The position numbers and the translations under genes were made by a program. A stretch of 64,000 bases of DNA, taken from the NCBI RefSeq assembly GCF_001571405.1, contig NZ_BCNX01000003.1, forward strand, positions 124,001 to 188,000, read 5' to 3'. Of the stretch, positions 31,882 through 41,730 are shown in pieces. Numbering within the stretch: position 1 is the first letter of the stretch; every line of letters starts with the position of its first letter. The DNA comes from Methanoculleus thermophilus (GTDB taxonomy: Archaea; Halobacteriota; Methanomicrobia; Methanomicrobiales; Methanoculleaceae). The notes beneath the pieces are model-generated. The model did no database searches and was not told the DNA's origin. It saw nothing but the letters and a program-made list of their open reading frames with translations.

Positions 31882-32466
31882 TTATTGTGCGGGAACGCAC
31901 TCCTCCTCCAGGGCCGCGAGGAACGCGACGAGGAGCGCATGTCTTTTGGCGGCGATCTCCCGGGCGGTCTTCGTGTACATGAGGTCCTTTAAGTTGAGCA
32001 GTTTTGCCCGGATGTGATCGACCGCGTCCGGGATCCCTCCGCCCCGCTCTCCGGCTTGCATGAATGTCCTTGCGATCCCGACCGCGCCCATCGCGTCGAG
32101 TTTGTCCGCGTCGGAGAGCACCCGGGCCTCGAGGGTAGCGGGGTCGATCCCGGTGCTGTAGCGGTGCGCCCGGACGGCGTGGGCGATGGCGGCGATGCGG
32201 TCTTCTGGGTAGCCGATGGAGCGCAGATACGCCTCTGCCATCCTCGCCCCCTCCTCTTCGTGGAGAGCGCCCGTTCTCTCCTCGAGCGGCCGGGCGATGT
32301 CGTGGAATAACGCGGCCGGGATGAGGATATCCATATCGGCGCCTTCGCGTGCACCGATCTCTTCCGAGAGGCGCACGACCCGGAGGGTATGGTCGAACCC
32401 GTGCGCTCCGGAGCCCTGGAGCACTGTCCGCACGTGCTCCAGCATCGCATCGATCTCGTTCTGCAT
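31882..32466 (-). CDS. HD-domain phosphohydrolase
   Basis: The 194-residue protein has the HD metal motif set: HGFDHTLRV near residue 23, ALFHDIARP near 51 with the central His-Asp, and SDADKLDAMGA near 105 with the last Asp. It resembles the YedJ-like group of small HD hydrolases acting on nucleotides or related phosphates. ATG 32466 is taken as start since the conserved region begins there; 13 more codons are open upstream. It lies between the protease and the ADP-ribosylglycohydrolase on the same strand. Confidence 0.82.
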   Translation of the reverse strand: MQNEIDAMLEHVRTVLQGSGAHGFDHTLRVVRLSEEIGAREGADMDILIPAALFHDIARPLEERTGALHEEEGARMAEAYLRSIGYPEDRIAAIAHAVRAHRYSTGIDPATLEARVLSDADKLDAMGAVGIARTFMQAGERGGGIPDAVDHIRAKLLNLKDLMYTKTAREIAAKRHALLVAFLAALEEECVPAQ

Positions 32467-32523
32467 GAGAGATCTCTTCCCCGGGATCGGAAAGACTCTT
32501 CTCAACCGCTATCGGTCCCCGGC

Positions 32524-33474
32524 TCACACCGCAGCAAAGCCCGGTGATACCTCGCTACAGCGCATCAGCCGCTCGGCATACGCCTCGATGAGGTCGCGCT
32601 TTGCAAGGCACTCGAGCCACCCCCGCGGGATCGCGGACGCCCCGGAGTACGCCCCGGCGAGCTGCCCGTAGACCGCCGCGGTGGTATCGGCATCCTCTCC
32701 GAGGTTCACCGCGAGGAGGCAGTCCTCTTCAAACGTGCTGCTCCGGCCAAACGCCCAGAGCGCCGCCTCGACCGAGGCCGCGACATACCCGCGCCCCCGG
32801 ATCTCGGGCGGCTCTTTGCGGAGGTAGGACCCCGCCGCGACCGCATCGATCTCGCCGGTGAGCGGGTGCTCTTCCCAGTAGCCCGGAACCGGCGAGTAGC
32901 GTTCCGAAAGCAGCGCCTCTTTCGGCGCACCGGCAAGTGCTCCGAAGATCAGCCCCCCGAAGTACCTGCAGGCGTCGACGGCCACCGGCAGTGCGTGCGT
33001 GGTCCGCGAGCTCTCGCCGGAGAGTAGTTCGATCGCCCGGGCAGGATCTTTAGCGTAGAAGATCGGCACCGGGGCTAGACGCATCAACGATCCGTTGCCT
33101 GCCGACCACTCGTCGGTCAGACCAGGGAAGGGCTCGCGGGTGCGCATGAAGCGCTCGAGGGCCCTTCGGGTCGTCGTCCCGATATCAAAGCACCTCTCTG
33201 TGCTCGAGAGGTGCCCCTCCCGGTACCAGCGCACGTAACGATCCAGCTGGTCGATGGGGTCGAACCCCTGCCTCTCGTTCAGGCTCTCGGCAAGACAGAG
33301 GGCGAGCGAGGTATCGTCGGTCCATTCCCCGGGCTTGAGGTTGTGGCGTCCGCCGCCGACCATGCCGGTGACAGGCTCAAACGTTCCCGGCGGCCGGAAC
33401 TCGACGGCTACCCCGAGGGCGTCGCCGACGGCGAGCCCGAGCAGGCAGCCGCGGTAACGGTCGATCCTCTCCAT
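32524..33474 (-). CDS. ADP-ribosylglycohydrolase (DraG family)
   Basis: The 316-residue protein has the DraG-type double metal site: [17 protein letters not shown] near residue 55 and [19 protein letters not shown] near 270, together with the opening [13 protein letters not shown]. The family removes ADP-ribose from proteins or nucleic-acid ends. ATG 33474 is used, with TTGATC before it; the frame is open upstream to a TTG at 33501. No ADP-ribosyltransferase is seen nearby. Confidence 0.87.
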   Translation of the reverse strand: MERIDRYRGCLLGLAVGDALGVAVEFRPPGTFEPVTGMVGGGRHNLKPGEWTDDTSLALCLAESLNERQGFDPIDQLDRYVRWYREGHLSSTERCFDIGTTTRRALERFMRTREPFPGLTDEWSAGNGSLMRLAPVPIFYAKDPARAIELLSGESSRTTHALPVAVDACRYFGGLIFGALAGAPKEALLSERYSPVPGYWEEHPLTGEIDAVAAGSYLRKEPPEIRGRGYVAASVEAALWAFGRSSTFEEDCLLAVNLGEDADTTAAVYGQLAGAYSGASAIPRGWLECLAKRDLIEAYAERLMRCSEVSPGFAAV

Positions 33475-33578
33475 GATCAACTCTGGCGTCACTTTCACCA
33501 AAGAGCGTTCTGTTTCGGCTCAAATAGCAACTCTCATCCCTTCCTCACTCCCTATCTCTCATCAAGAGAGATTGCCGA

Positions 33579-36500
33579 ATGTCCCGCGCCGTTCTGTACC
33601 GCCAATTGCCCGGAGAGGGTCTAGAGAGATTCATTGCGGAGTTCCGGAGATCTGCCGCCCGCGACCCGTTCGCCACCATCCTCATCGTCCCGACCTCCCA
33701 CCTTGCCCGGAGGATCGTCCACCGCCTCGGCAAGGAGGGTATCCCCGTCATCGCCGATACCGTCACCACCCTCCCCGGGTTTGCAAGGAAGGTGGTCCTG
33801 GCCCATGCAACATCGGAGACGCTGATCTCCGCTACCGAGTCACGGCTCATTCTCGCCCGGCTGCTTGCCGCCGGCAGGTGCCCGCTCCTTTCCGGGTCCG
33901 GGGCCGTCGAGGAACTCGCGACCCTCTTTGAAGTCCTCATCATGCGGAAGGTCGAGTATCCGGCCGCCCTCGGCGACCTTGCAAGTCAGAAGAGCGCCGA
34001 GATTGCCCGCCTCCTCGACGCCTACCTCCAGTTCCTCGACGAGCACCGCCTCGTCGACGAAAGCACGCTCTATTCCCGCGCAATGAGGGTGATCGCCGGT
34101 GAAGGCGTCGGGTTCCGGACCGTCTACGTCTATGGGCTCTTCGAGCCGATGCCGCTCGAGCGGGACCTGCTTCTTGCCCTGCGCCAGAGTGCAGATGAGT
34201 TCTACTACATGCTGCCCTACGCCCCAAACCCGGCGGTCTTCTCGGACGACGGCGGGTGGCTTGGCCCGGATGCGGTCGTCTCCGGGGATGAAAAAAACGA
34301 GCGCTCTTTGCGCATTGCCCGGCTCTTCTCCCGGTGCGAGCCAGCGGACTACAGCGAGTCCATTATGGTCGCAGAACGGCGGGACAGACTCGATGAGGTC
34401 CGGGCGATCGCCCAGGAGATCCGCTCCCTGATCACGGGAGGGGTCCGGCCCGATGAGATCGCGGTCGCGTTTCCCGATCTCGCGTCAATGGTGCCCTATG
34501 TGGAAGAGGTATTCCCCGACTTCGCGATCCCGTACACCGCGTCCGGCGGTCGGCCGCTCTCTGCATCACCGCTTGTCTGGGCGCTTCTTTCGGTCCTCGC
34601 CGTCCCGATCCGCGGCTACCGACGGGAGGACGTCGTCGCCCTCACGGCCTCTCCTTACCTGCCGAACGCCGGCGGTTGCGAGATCGACTTCCTCTCCCGG
34701 GAGGCCCGGATCACCGCCGGAGCCGCCTCCTGGGAGGAGCGGTTTGCCGCGCTCATCCGCACCCTTGAGAATGAGCGGGCTAGACCGGATGCGCCCAAGC
34801 ACCGGCTCACGGCAAAGATTGCTGCCGTCACGGCAGCACAGGAGAAGATCAGGTCGCTCTTTGCCGACCTTGCGGCTCTTGAGGGTGAAAAGACAATCCG
34901 GGAGCACCTTGCTGCCTACCGCTCGCTCCTCGAGCGGTGGCAGGCCCCGGTGATGCCGGCAGACGGCGACCCCGATCTCCTCGATCGTGAGGCCCGGGAT
35001 CTTAGGGGATTTACGGAGGCGCTCGCGGCGCTCGACCGCTTTGCCTTGCTGCTCCCGGGGGAGAAGATACCGCTTGCGGAGTTCTTCTCCATGCTTGAAC
35101 TCCTTCTCTCCGGGACCCGGACCGGCAGAGAGCGGCACGGCAACGCCGTCCAGGTGGTCGGCGTCCGGGAGGTTGCACACCTTTCCGTCCCCTACCTCTT
35201 CATCGGCGACCTCGTGGAGGGCGCGATGCCCCGGCTCACCACCCGGCTTCCGTTCACCACCGATGCCGAGACTCGGCGCCTTGGGACACGAACAGGAGAG
35301 GATATCCTCCGGGAAGAGCGCTACCACTTCATCGCGGCTCTCCTTTCCGGGCGGACCCGTGTCTACTTGAGTTACCCCGCATCCGACGGCGCAACGCCGC
35401 TGGTGCGATCAGGATTCATCGACGCCGCCAAAGAGGCGTTCTCCCCTGCACCGTGGGGGAGCGGTGACTTCCCGGACTCCCGGCTCGCAGCAGCCAGGCG
35501 AGCCGGCGCCCACCTCGCCCGGGGGGAGATGCCGGAGAGGATGCCGCCGGGCCTCACGGTTCCCGAGGCGGTCTCCCGGCTCAACATCGAGAACTACCAC
35601 AGGAAGGGCGCCTACGACTCCCCCTACGATGGCCTCCTCGAGGGTGACCCGGCAATCCTCGCGGCGCTCGCCGAACGGTTCGGCGACGGGGCGATCTTTT
35701 CTCCGACCGCGCTTGAGACCTACGCGGACTGTCCGTTCCGGTTCTACCTGGAGCAGGTCCTCGGACTTGCACCCTTTCCCGATGCCGATCCCGACCTGAC
35801 GGCACAGGAGCGGGGGAGCCTCATCCACCGGATAACCTATCGGTTCTACTCCGGCTGGAAGGGTGACGGCAACGGGGCGCTCACCGAGGCGTGCTACCCG
35901 GATGCCGTCCGGCGGATCCTCGATACCGGCCGGGAGGAGACAGAACGGCTTGCCCTCGATAGCCCCCTCTGGGTTGCGGATAAGGAGGTCCTCCTTGGGT
36001 CGCCCGCGGTGGGAAGGGGCCTCCTTGAACGGTTTCTCGAGCACGAGATGGCGGTCGCGGGCTCCCATTTCGTCCCGCAGGCCTTCGAGGTCTCGTTCGG
36101 CCTCCCGCTGGTGCCGGGAGAGGTCGACGCTGCCTCGATTGAGGATGCAATCGCCATCCCGCTTGGCAACGAGACGATTCGCCTGCGGGGCAGGGTCGAC
36201 CGCGTCGACGTCATGCCCGACGGCCGGTTCATGATCACCGACTACAAGACGGGGACCTCACACCACGGACTCAAGGATATCCAGGCTGGAAAAGCGCTCC
36301 AGCTCCCTCTATACCTTCGGGCAGTCGAGATCCTGACAGGGATGGAAGGAGTCGCAGGCACCTACTACACCCTCAAGCGCGGGGAGGTCCGGAATCGGCC
36401 GGTCTTCTGGGACGCGAGTCTTGCGGAGTGCTTCTCCTGCTACACGGGTTCACAGAGAAACGGCGTCGGGGATGTCCGGGAACTGGTCGAGACCACGCTC

Positions 36501-36659
36501 TCGTGGGTGCAGAAGTATCTTGCTGGGATTCGGAGGGGCTTCTTCCCGCCCCGGTTGGATTCCGGTCCATGCCCGACCTACTGCGGCTTTAAGACTATCT
36601 GCCGGTTCGATCCCCTGCGGATACTCGAAGCGGAGGCGATCCCCGATGGCACTGACTGA
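33579..36659 (+). CDS. AddB-like nuclease subunit with Fe-S cluster, partner of AddA
   Basis: This 1026-residue protein resembles the AddB/RexB subunit of helicase-nuclease complexes that process DNA double-strand breaks. The N-terminal helicase-like region (ATILIVPTSHLARRIVHRLG) lacks a Walker A P-loop. The C-terminal PD-(D/E)xK nuclease has RGSLIHRITYRF and MITDYKTGTSHHG near residue 885. Four Cys likely hold a [4Fe-4S] cluster: CPFRFY (Cys718) and CPTYCGFKTIC (Cys998, 1002, 1008); the C-x3-C spacing is one longer than the usual C-x2-C. It overlaps the addA-like gene by 14 bases. Confidence 0.8.
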   Translation: MSRAVLYRQLPGEGLERFIAEFRRSAARDPFATILIVPTSHLARRIVHRLGKEGIPVIADTVTTLPGFARKVVLAHATSETLISATESRLILARLLAAGRCPLLSGSGAVEELATLFEVLIMRKVEYPAALGDLASQKSAEIARLLDAYLQFLDEHRLVDESTLYSRAMRVIAGEGVGFRTVYVYGLFEPMPLERDLLLALRQSADEFYYMLPYAPNPAVFSDDGGWLGPDAVVSGDEKNERSLRIARLFSRCEPADYSESIMVAERRDRLDEVRAIAQEIRSLITGGVRPDEIAVAFPDLASMVPYVEEVFPDFAIPYTASGGRPLSASPLVWALLSVLAVPIRGYRREDVVALTASPYLPNAGGCEIDFLSREARITAGAASWEERFAALIRTLENERARPDAPKHRLTAKIAAVTAAQEKIRSLFADLAALEGEKTIREHLAAYRSLLERWQAPVMPADGDPDLLDREARDLRGFTEALAALDRFALLLPGEKIPLAEFFSMLELLLSGTRTGRERHGNAVQVVGVREVAHLSVPYLFIGDLVEGAMPRLTTRLPFTTDAETRRLGTRTGEDILREERYHFIAALLSGRTRVYLSYPASDGATPLVRSGFIDAAKEAFSPAPWGSGDFPDSRLAAARRAGAHLARGEMPERMPPGLTVPEAVSRLNIENYHRKGAYDSPYDGLLEGDPAILAALAERFGDGAIFSPTALETYADCPFRFYLEQVLGLAPFPDADPDLTAQERGSLIHRITYRFYSGWKGDGNGALTEACYPDAVRRILDTGREETERLALDSPLWVADKEVLLGSPAVGRGLLERFLEHEMAVAGSHFVPQAFEVSFGLPLVPGEVDAASIEDAIAIPLGNETIRLRGRVDRVDVMPDGRFMITDYKTGTSHHGLKDIQAGKALQLPLYLRAVEILTGMEGVAGTYYTLKRGEVRNRPVFWDASLAECFSCYTGSQRNGVGDVRELVETTLSWVQKYLAGIRRGFFPPRLDSGPCPTYCGFKTICRFDPLRILEAEAIPDGTD

Positions 36660-39600
36660 ACGCCAGGCGAGGGCCGCGCTCGACCATTCAATGAGCCGGT
36701 GCGTCACCGCCGGGGCGGGGACGGGAAAGACGCACGTCCTGGTCCAGAAGTACCTAAGCCTCCTTGAAGCCGGTGCCTGTGTCGGGGAGATCCTCGCCCT
36801 GACCTTCACCGAGAAGGCGGCGAACGAGATGAGAGTCCGGGTCCGCCAGGCGATTGCAGCAAAAGAGGGAGAGCGGTGGGACGCCACCCGGAATGAGTTC
36901 TTGTGGGCGAAGATATCGACTTTCCACTCCTTCTGCGCCTCAGTCCTTCGCGAATTCTCCATCGAGGCCGGGGTGGGGCCGGCCTTTGCCGTCCTTGATG
37001 AGTGGGAGGCGTTCCGGCTCCGGGAGAAGGTGGCGGAGGACCTCATCCATGGCTGTCCTCCAGAAACGTGCCGCGCCGCAGTGATTGCTGTCCTGCGGGC
37101 GATAGGGCCGTACGAGTTGAAGAGATACCTGGAGACCCTGTACTCCCGCCGCGGGGCTACCGAGGCGTTCTTTGCCGCGCTCGCAGAGGGCGAGGAGAAA
37201 GTGCTCGATGCCTGGCAGGAGGCCGTGGAGCGGCATCGGGCGGAGACCCTCGCAACCTTCCTCGAACGTGCCGCCCCATCGATCGAGACGCTCCGGGATC
37301 TCGCCGCCCGCTATTCGGGTGAGCGGGACCCGGGGGAGGTCTACCTTCGAGCCATCGGACCCTGCCTCTCCGGTGAGATCAGGGTCGCGGAGATGCTCGA
37401 AGTCCACAAAGACCGGCGTTTCTCTGCGAGAATGGGGCAAAAGAAGAATTGGAGCGGTGACGACCTCGATGCCCTCCAGGCGGCCTACAAGAACCTGGAT
37501 AGGTGCCTCAAGGACCACGCCGGGATCCTCTCGCTTGCGTTCGACCCTGCCGACCCGTTCACCCGGGCGACGCTCGACTTCCTCCGCGACCTCGGGGTGA
37601 CCTTCTTGACTTTCCTCGAAGCGGTTGAAGCGGAAAAGAGGCGGCAAAACGCCCTCGACTACGATGACCTGGTGAACCGCACCCACCGGCTCTTCTCCGA
37701 TCGCGAGGATATCCTTAGCGCGCACTTCCGGAATCGGTTCCGGTACATTCTGATCGATGAGTTCCAGGATACCGATCCCGTCCAGATCGCAATCATCAGG
37801 GCTATTCTCGGCGACCCGGACGAGAACCCCGCGAATCTCTTCATCGTCGGCGACCCGAAGCAGTCCATCTACCTCTTCCGGGAGGCGGACGTGACGCAGT
37901 TCAGGAACGCCCGCGACCTGATCGAGCACGCCCTCGGCGGGGAGACGATAGCGCTCGACGTCAATTTCCGGAGCACCCCGGAGGTTCTCGGGTTTACCAA
38001 CGCAATCTTCGGCTCTCTGATGGCGGAGTGCGAACGCCCCTGGGAGTTCCTCTACGAGCCCCTGCACGCATCCCGAAAGAGCGAGACCGGTTCGGTCGAA
38101 CTCCTCCTCTGTCCAAAGATCAAGGACCGGGCGGAAGGCCGCCGGGCCGAAGCGGAGATGGTGGCAAGAAAGATCCGCGCCATCGTCGAGCAGGGAGAGA
38201 AGCGGGTCTATCTGGACGGGGGATCAAGGCCGGCCGGGTATGGGGACGTCGCCATCCTCCTTGAGCGGCGGACGAACCTTTCCTACTACGAGTGGGCGCT
38301 CGCCCGGTACGGCGTTCCCTACCACGTCCACGCGGGCCTCGGGTTCTACGAGCGCCAGGAGGTCTACGACCTCTATAATATCCTTCGGTTCCTTGTAAAC
38401 CACCTGGACGATGCGGCGCTCTACGGCGTGCTGCGGTCACCATACTTCGGGTTCTCCGATGCCCGGCTCTATCATCTCGCCGCATCACCGGGGGCATACC
38501 TCTGGGAGCGATTGTTGGCGGACGGGGGCGCGGATGCAGTCAGGGCTGCGGCGACCCTCCGGGACTGGATCTCGCTCTCCCGCAGGCTCCCGCCAGCCCT
38601 TCTCCTCCGCCGGATCGTCGAATCCTCAGGCATCTTTGTCGTCTTCGGCGGGATGATCGGGGGTGAGCAGGCCGCAGCGAACGTCGAGAAACTGATCGCC
38701 ATCGCGAGGGAGGCCGGTTCCTCCACGCTCGATGATCTCGTGGCAGAACTCGGGCGATGCATCGATGACGAGCAGCGGGAGGGGGATGCTCTCCTGGATC
38801 TTGCGTCCTCCGATGCGGTCCTGATCATGACCGTCCATGCTGCAAAGGGGCTGGAGTTTCCGGTTGTCGTCGTCCCGGACCTTTCGGAGACCCCGCGGCC
38901 CGACGGCGCGACCATCATGGTGGAGGAAGGGCTGATGCTCGGGGTCTCGATCCCGAACCCGGCAAACGACCACGAGCGTGAGGAGACGCCCATCCTCCGG
39001 ATACTCAAGGACGAGCACCGGCAGAAAGAGGAGGCGGAGCGCAAACGGCTCTTCTATGTCGCTGTGACCCGGGCACGAGATCACCTCATCCTCTGCGGAG
39101 AGGCGTTGGATGAAGTCCCAAAGAGCCTTGAGGACGGGAAAACCCGGATGGCCTGGCTCGCGCACTGTCTCGGTCTCACGCCAGAGGTCCGCGCCCGGGG
39201 CGAGGCCGTGCTCGCCCTCCCAAACGACGAGGAACTCCATATCCCGCTCACCACCGATCCCTCTGCGATCCCGGTCGAGGTGCAGGAGACCGCCAGGGTC
39301 TGCCTGTCACTGCCGGACGATCTTCCCGCGGCGGCCGCCCCGGTGGGCATTCTCCCGGACGGGGCGGAGGAGCGCGTATACTCGGCAAGCGAGATTGAGG
39401 CGTACCTCCGCGGCTCGTTGGAATCACGGTCACCGGGGTTTGCCACCGGGGGAGACGGCCTGACCCGCGGCCTCGTCGTCCACGAGGTCTTCCAAGGCCG
39501 GGACCCCGCTACGGTGCTGCGGCGCTACGGCATGGATTCCGGCAAGGCAGACGAGTACCGGGAGCTCTACGAGCGGTTCCTCGCCTCGCCCCTGATGCAG

Positions 39601-39945
39601 GACGCTCTCCAGGACCACCGTGAGGTGCCGTTCCTCGTGCGGGTGAACGGGTTTGCGTTCCAGGGGACCATCGACCGACTGGTACAACGACCGGGCGGCG
39701 CCTGGCTGCTCATCGACTACAAGACAGGAAAGCCGGGGGATCTTGAGGATTACGCAATCCAGATGACGATCTACCGCCGTGCGGCGAGGCAGATTCTCGG
39801 GGCGCCGGTGACACCCTACCTCTACTTCGTCGATCTCGATCGCTGGGTTGAGGTTACGGTGGACGAGGATCGGGTCTTTGCCGAGATCGCCCGTGCGGTC
39901 AGGGAGATCGAGGGAGGAAAAGAAGACGAGCAGGGGGTAAGGTAA
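36646..39945 (+). CDS. AddA-like UvrD-family helicase with C-terminal nuclease
   Basis: The 1099-residue protein is a superfamily 1 helicase fused to a nuclease. Walker A is AGAGTGKTHV (residues 22-31), motif Ia LTFTEKAANEMRVRV, Walker B LIDEFQDTDPVQ, motif III GDPKQSIYLFR, motif V MTVHAAKGLEFPVVVV and motif VI RLFYVAVTRARDHL. The C-terminus carries FQGTIDRLVQRPGG and LLIDYKTGKPGD, a RecB-type nuclease. ATG 36646 lies within the end of the addB-like gene, so the two are coupled. AddAB is chiefly bacterial; Rad50-Mre11 does this in most archaea. Confidence 0.87.
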   Translation: MALTERQARAALDHSMSRCVTAGAGTGKTHVLVQKYLSLLEAGACVGEILALTFTEKAANEMRVRVRQAIAAKEGERWDATRNEFLWAKISTFHSFCASVLREFSIEAGVGPAFAVLDEWEAFRLREKVAEDLIHGCPPETCRAAVIAVLRAIGPYELKRYLETLYSRRGATEAFFAALAEGEEKVLDAWQEAVERHRAETLATFLERAAPSIETLRDLAARYSGERDPGEVYLRAIGPCLSGEIRVAEMLEVHKDRRFSARMGQKKNWSGDDLDALQAAYKNLDRCLKDHAGILSLAFDPADPFTRATLDFLRDLGVTFLTFLEAVEAEKRRQNALDYDDLVNRTHRLFSDREDILSAHFRNRFRYILIDEFQDTDPVQIAIIRAILGDPDENPANLFIVGDPKQSIYLFREADVTQFRNARDLIEHALGGETIALDVNFRSTPEVLGFTNAIFGSLMAECERPWEFLYEPLHASRKSETGSVELLLCPKIKDRAEGRRAEAEMVARKIRAIVEQGEKRVYLDGGSRPAGYGDVAILLERRTNLSYYEWALARYGVPYHVHAGLGFYERQEVYDLYNILRFLVNHLDDAALYGVLRSPYFGFSDARLYHLAASPGAYLWERLLADGGADAVRAAATLRDWISLSRRLPPALLLRRIVESSGIFVVFGGMIGGEQAAANVEKLIAIAREAGSSTLDDLVAELGRCIDDEQREGDALLDLASSDAVLIMTVHAAKGLEFPVVVVPDLSETPRPDGATIMVEEGLMLGVSIPNPANDHEREETPILRILKDEHRQKEEAERKRLFYVAVTRARDHLILCGEALDEVPKSLEDGKTRMAWLAHCLGLTPEVRARGEAVLALPNDEELHIPLTTDPSAIPVEVQETARVCLSLPDDLPAAAAPVGILPDGAEERVYSASEIEAYLRGSLESRSPGFATGGDGLTRGLVVHEVFQGRDPATVLRRYGMDSGKADEYRELYERFLASPLMQDALQDHREVPFLVRVNGFAFQGTIDRLVQRPGGAWLLIDYKTGKPGDLEDYAIQMTIYRRAARQILGAPVTPYLYFVDLDRWVEVTVDEDRVFAEIARAVREIEGGKEDEQGVR

Positions 39946-39977
39946 AGAGAGGTTTTCGCACCGGCCTCCCCGCGGCT

Positions 39978-40139
39978 TCAGTCATAGAGCCCGATCGCGA
40001 GGAGATCGTCGTCCGAGAGTTCGTCCCAGAGTTCAAGGACGATCGAGCCGTCGGCGAGAACGTCTCCGGGGATGACCCATTCGGAGTCGACCTCTCTGAC
40101 CTCTTCAGCGCCCTCGGGGGTTCTCACGAGCACTTTCAT
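39978..40139 (-). CDS. Small acidic conserved protein (53 residues)
   Basis: The product starts MKVLVRTPEGAEEVREVDSE and ends DELSDDDLLAIGLYD; it is acidic and probably a small beta domain. GGTGATAGT ends a few bases before ATG 40139, an excellent archaeal ribosome-binding site, which rules out the longer frame. It is 20 bases downstream of the QueG-like gene on the same strand and convergent with the addA-like gene. Function unknown. Confidence 0.7.
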   Translation of the reverse strand: MKVLVRTPEGAEEVREVDSEWVIPGDVLADGSIVLELWDELSDDDLLAIGLYD

Positions 40140-40158
40140 AATACTATCACCATGCCCT

Positions 40159-40818
40159 CTACTCCCCCCTGGCAGGGCAGGCAAGTTCGCAGGCGCGGCA
40201 GTGATCGATGCGTTCTCTCCCGGAGGCTTTGTCGGCGTTCATCCGCTCAAGGCACCGCTCCCGGCTGAACCTGCCGGTGGATAAGGCGTCCATCGGGCAG
40301 GCGCGGATGCAGTAGCCCTCGCAGCCGGCACAGAGATCGCCTTTTGGAAGGTCACGATCTGGGCATTCCAGCTCCACCCAGACCGCCCGGAACCGGACCC
40401 TCGGCCCGTATCCTGGGACCAGGACGAGGTTGTTTCTCCCCATGCGCCCGATGCCCGCCATACATGCCGCGTCTTTGAGGTAGATCCCGCCGGCCTCCGG
40501 CTGGTAGGGGATGACCCGGCTTTCGACCCCATAGTGCTCCTGCAGCCAGCGGCCGAGATCTCTCCCGATACCAGTAAGGATCCGGTCTCCGGGCGTCCCA
40601 CGGTCTGGTTCCCAGAGGTCGAGTTCGGGGTGCTCTGGATCGTGGTAAAGCCCGAGGACGATGTAGGTCCCCCGGTCTCTCTGCGATCCCCGGTATCCAT
40701 CCGCAACCGCTGAAGGACAGTCGATAAGCCGCTTTGCCGGGACTGCTCCCGCCACGTCGGCCCCGAGTTCACGCGCTCTCCGGAGGGCCGCTCTGATAAT
40801 CTCTTGGTCGTCGGGCAT
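40159..40818 (-). CDS. 4Fe-4S double-cluster protein (QueG-like C-terminal type)
   Basis: This 219-residue protein has two ferredoxin motifs near the end, CAGCEGYCIRACP and CRACELACP, preceded by the block KDAACMAGIGRMGRNNLVLV that is typical of epoxyqueuosine reductase-like proteins. It is clearly shorter than QueG (about 350 residues) and lacks a cobalamin-enzyme repeat domain, so a true QueG role is doubtful. ATG 40818 is chosen at the conserved start MPDDQEIIRAALRRA, though the frame is open to 40923. Confidence 0.7.
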   Translation of the reverse strand: MPDDQEIIRAALRRARELGADVAGAVPAKRLIDCPSAVADGYRGSQRDRGTYIVLGLYHDPEHPELDLWEPDRGTPGDRILTGIGRDLGRWLQEHYGVESRVIPYQPEAGGIYLKDAACMAGIGRMGRNNLVLVPGYGPRVRFRAVWVELECPDRDLPKGDLCAGCEGYCIRACPMDALSTGRFSRERCLERMNADKASGRERIDHCRACELACPARGE

Positions 40819-40980
40819 TGGAGAGGGTATGGAGCCGGGGGGTGAAGAAGAAACCGGTCGTCCACCGTCTTCGGGCATGGCATACCGAGTCCTGCGTCGC
40901 TCATGGTCACGGTACCGTAACACCGGGGATGGACAGCGTCGTGCTGCCGGGTAACGACCCCAAGGACCGGCGGCACAGGA

Positions 40981-41454
40981 TTACAGCCCCAGGTCGGAGA
41001 GCCCAGGATGATCATCAGGGCGCCGCCCCAGCGGCCAGTGAAACTTTCGCTCCCCCTCTGTGATCGGCAGGTCGTTGATGCTGGCGTAGCGGCGGCGCAT
41101 CAGCCCATGCTCATCAAACTCCCAGTTCTCATTCCCATAGGAGCGGAACCAATTCCCCGAGTCGTCGTGCCACTCGTATGCGAATCGTACGGCTATTCGC
41201 GCTTCATGGAACGCCCAGACCTCCTTGATCAGGCGGTAATCGAGTTCTTTCGCCCACTTCCGCTGCAGGAATTTGACAATCTCCTCGCGGCCGTTCACGA
41301 ACTCCGCTCTGTTGCGCCAGACGCTGTCGGGGCTGTACGCAAGCGAGACCCTCACCGGGTCACGGGAGTTCCATGCGTCCTCAGCCATACGGACTTTCTG
41401 CACCGCCGTTTCATACGTGAACGGCGGCAACGGGGGTCGACTCTGCTCGGTCAT
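40981..41454 (-). CDS. DUF1348 / SnoaL-like (NTF2-fold) protein
   Basis: The 157-residue protein is a nuclear transport factor 2-like cone. The blocks [39 protein letters not shown] and [18 protein letters not shown] match the DUF1348 family of small cytosolic proteins. A catalytic activity has not been assigned to the family. It stands alone between the QueG-like gene and a tRNA. Confidence 0.85.
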   Translation of the reverse strand: MTEQSRPPLPPFTYETAVQKVRMAEDAWNSRDPVRVSLAYSPDSVWRNRAEFVNGREEIVKFLQRKWAKELDYRLIKEVWAFHEARIAVRFAYEWHDDSGNWFRSYGNENWEFDEHGLMRRRYASINDLPITEGERKFHWPLGRRPDDHPGLSDLGL

Positions 41455-41606
41455 ACGTGCATGACATCACTGCGGTGTTGATAAGAGTATGCCCGGATGG
41501 CATCGGCGCACCCTCGTGCGGACGGCAGAACGAGGTAGTTAGATAGTAGAATTGCATTGCTAAATCGTAAATGTGCTTTGTGGTGGAACTGAGTTGAGAA
41601 ATAGGA

Positions 41607-41678
41607 CGCCCCGGCTGGGATTTGAACCCAGGTCGAAAGCTCCGGAGGCTTTCAGGATATCCACTACCCTACCGGGGC
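41607..41678 (-). tRNA. tRNA-Arg (anticodon CCG)
   Basis: On the minus strand GCCCCGG pairs with CCGGGGC, followed by discriminator G. The anticodon loop CTCCGGA shows anticodon CCG. The T arm is CTGGG-TTCAAAT-CCCAG. CCA is not encoded. It closely resembles tRNA-Arg(GCG) at 57779. Confidence 0.94.
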
Positions 41679-41730
41679 CGTCATAACATGTTGTTGCCTA
41701 TTGTATAAAAGGCCAGCGATAAGGAGCCCC

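Noticed and set aside
36940-38067. 375-codon frame opposite the addA-like gene
   Set aside because: It is a GC-driven shadow of the helicase frame, with no start signal and no domain.
40159-40818. True epoxyqueuosine reductase QueG
   Set aside because: The two-cluster motif fits, but the protein is about 130 residues too short, so only a family likeness is claimed.
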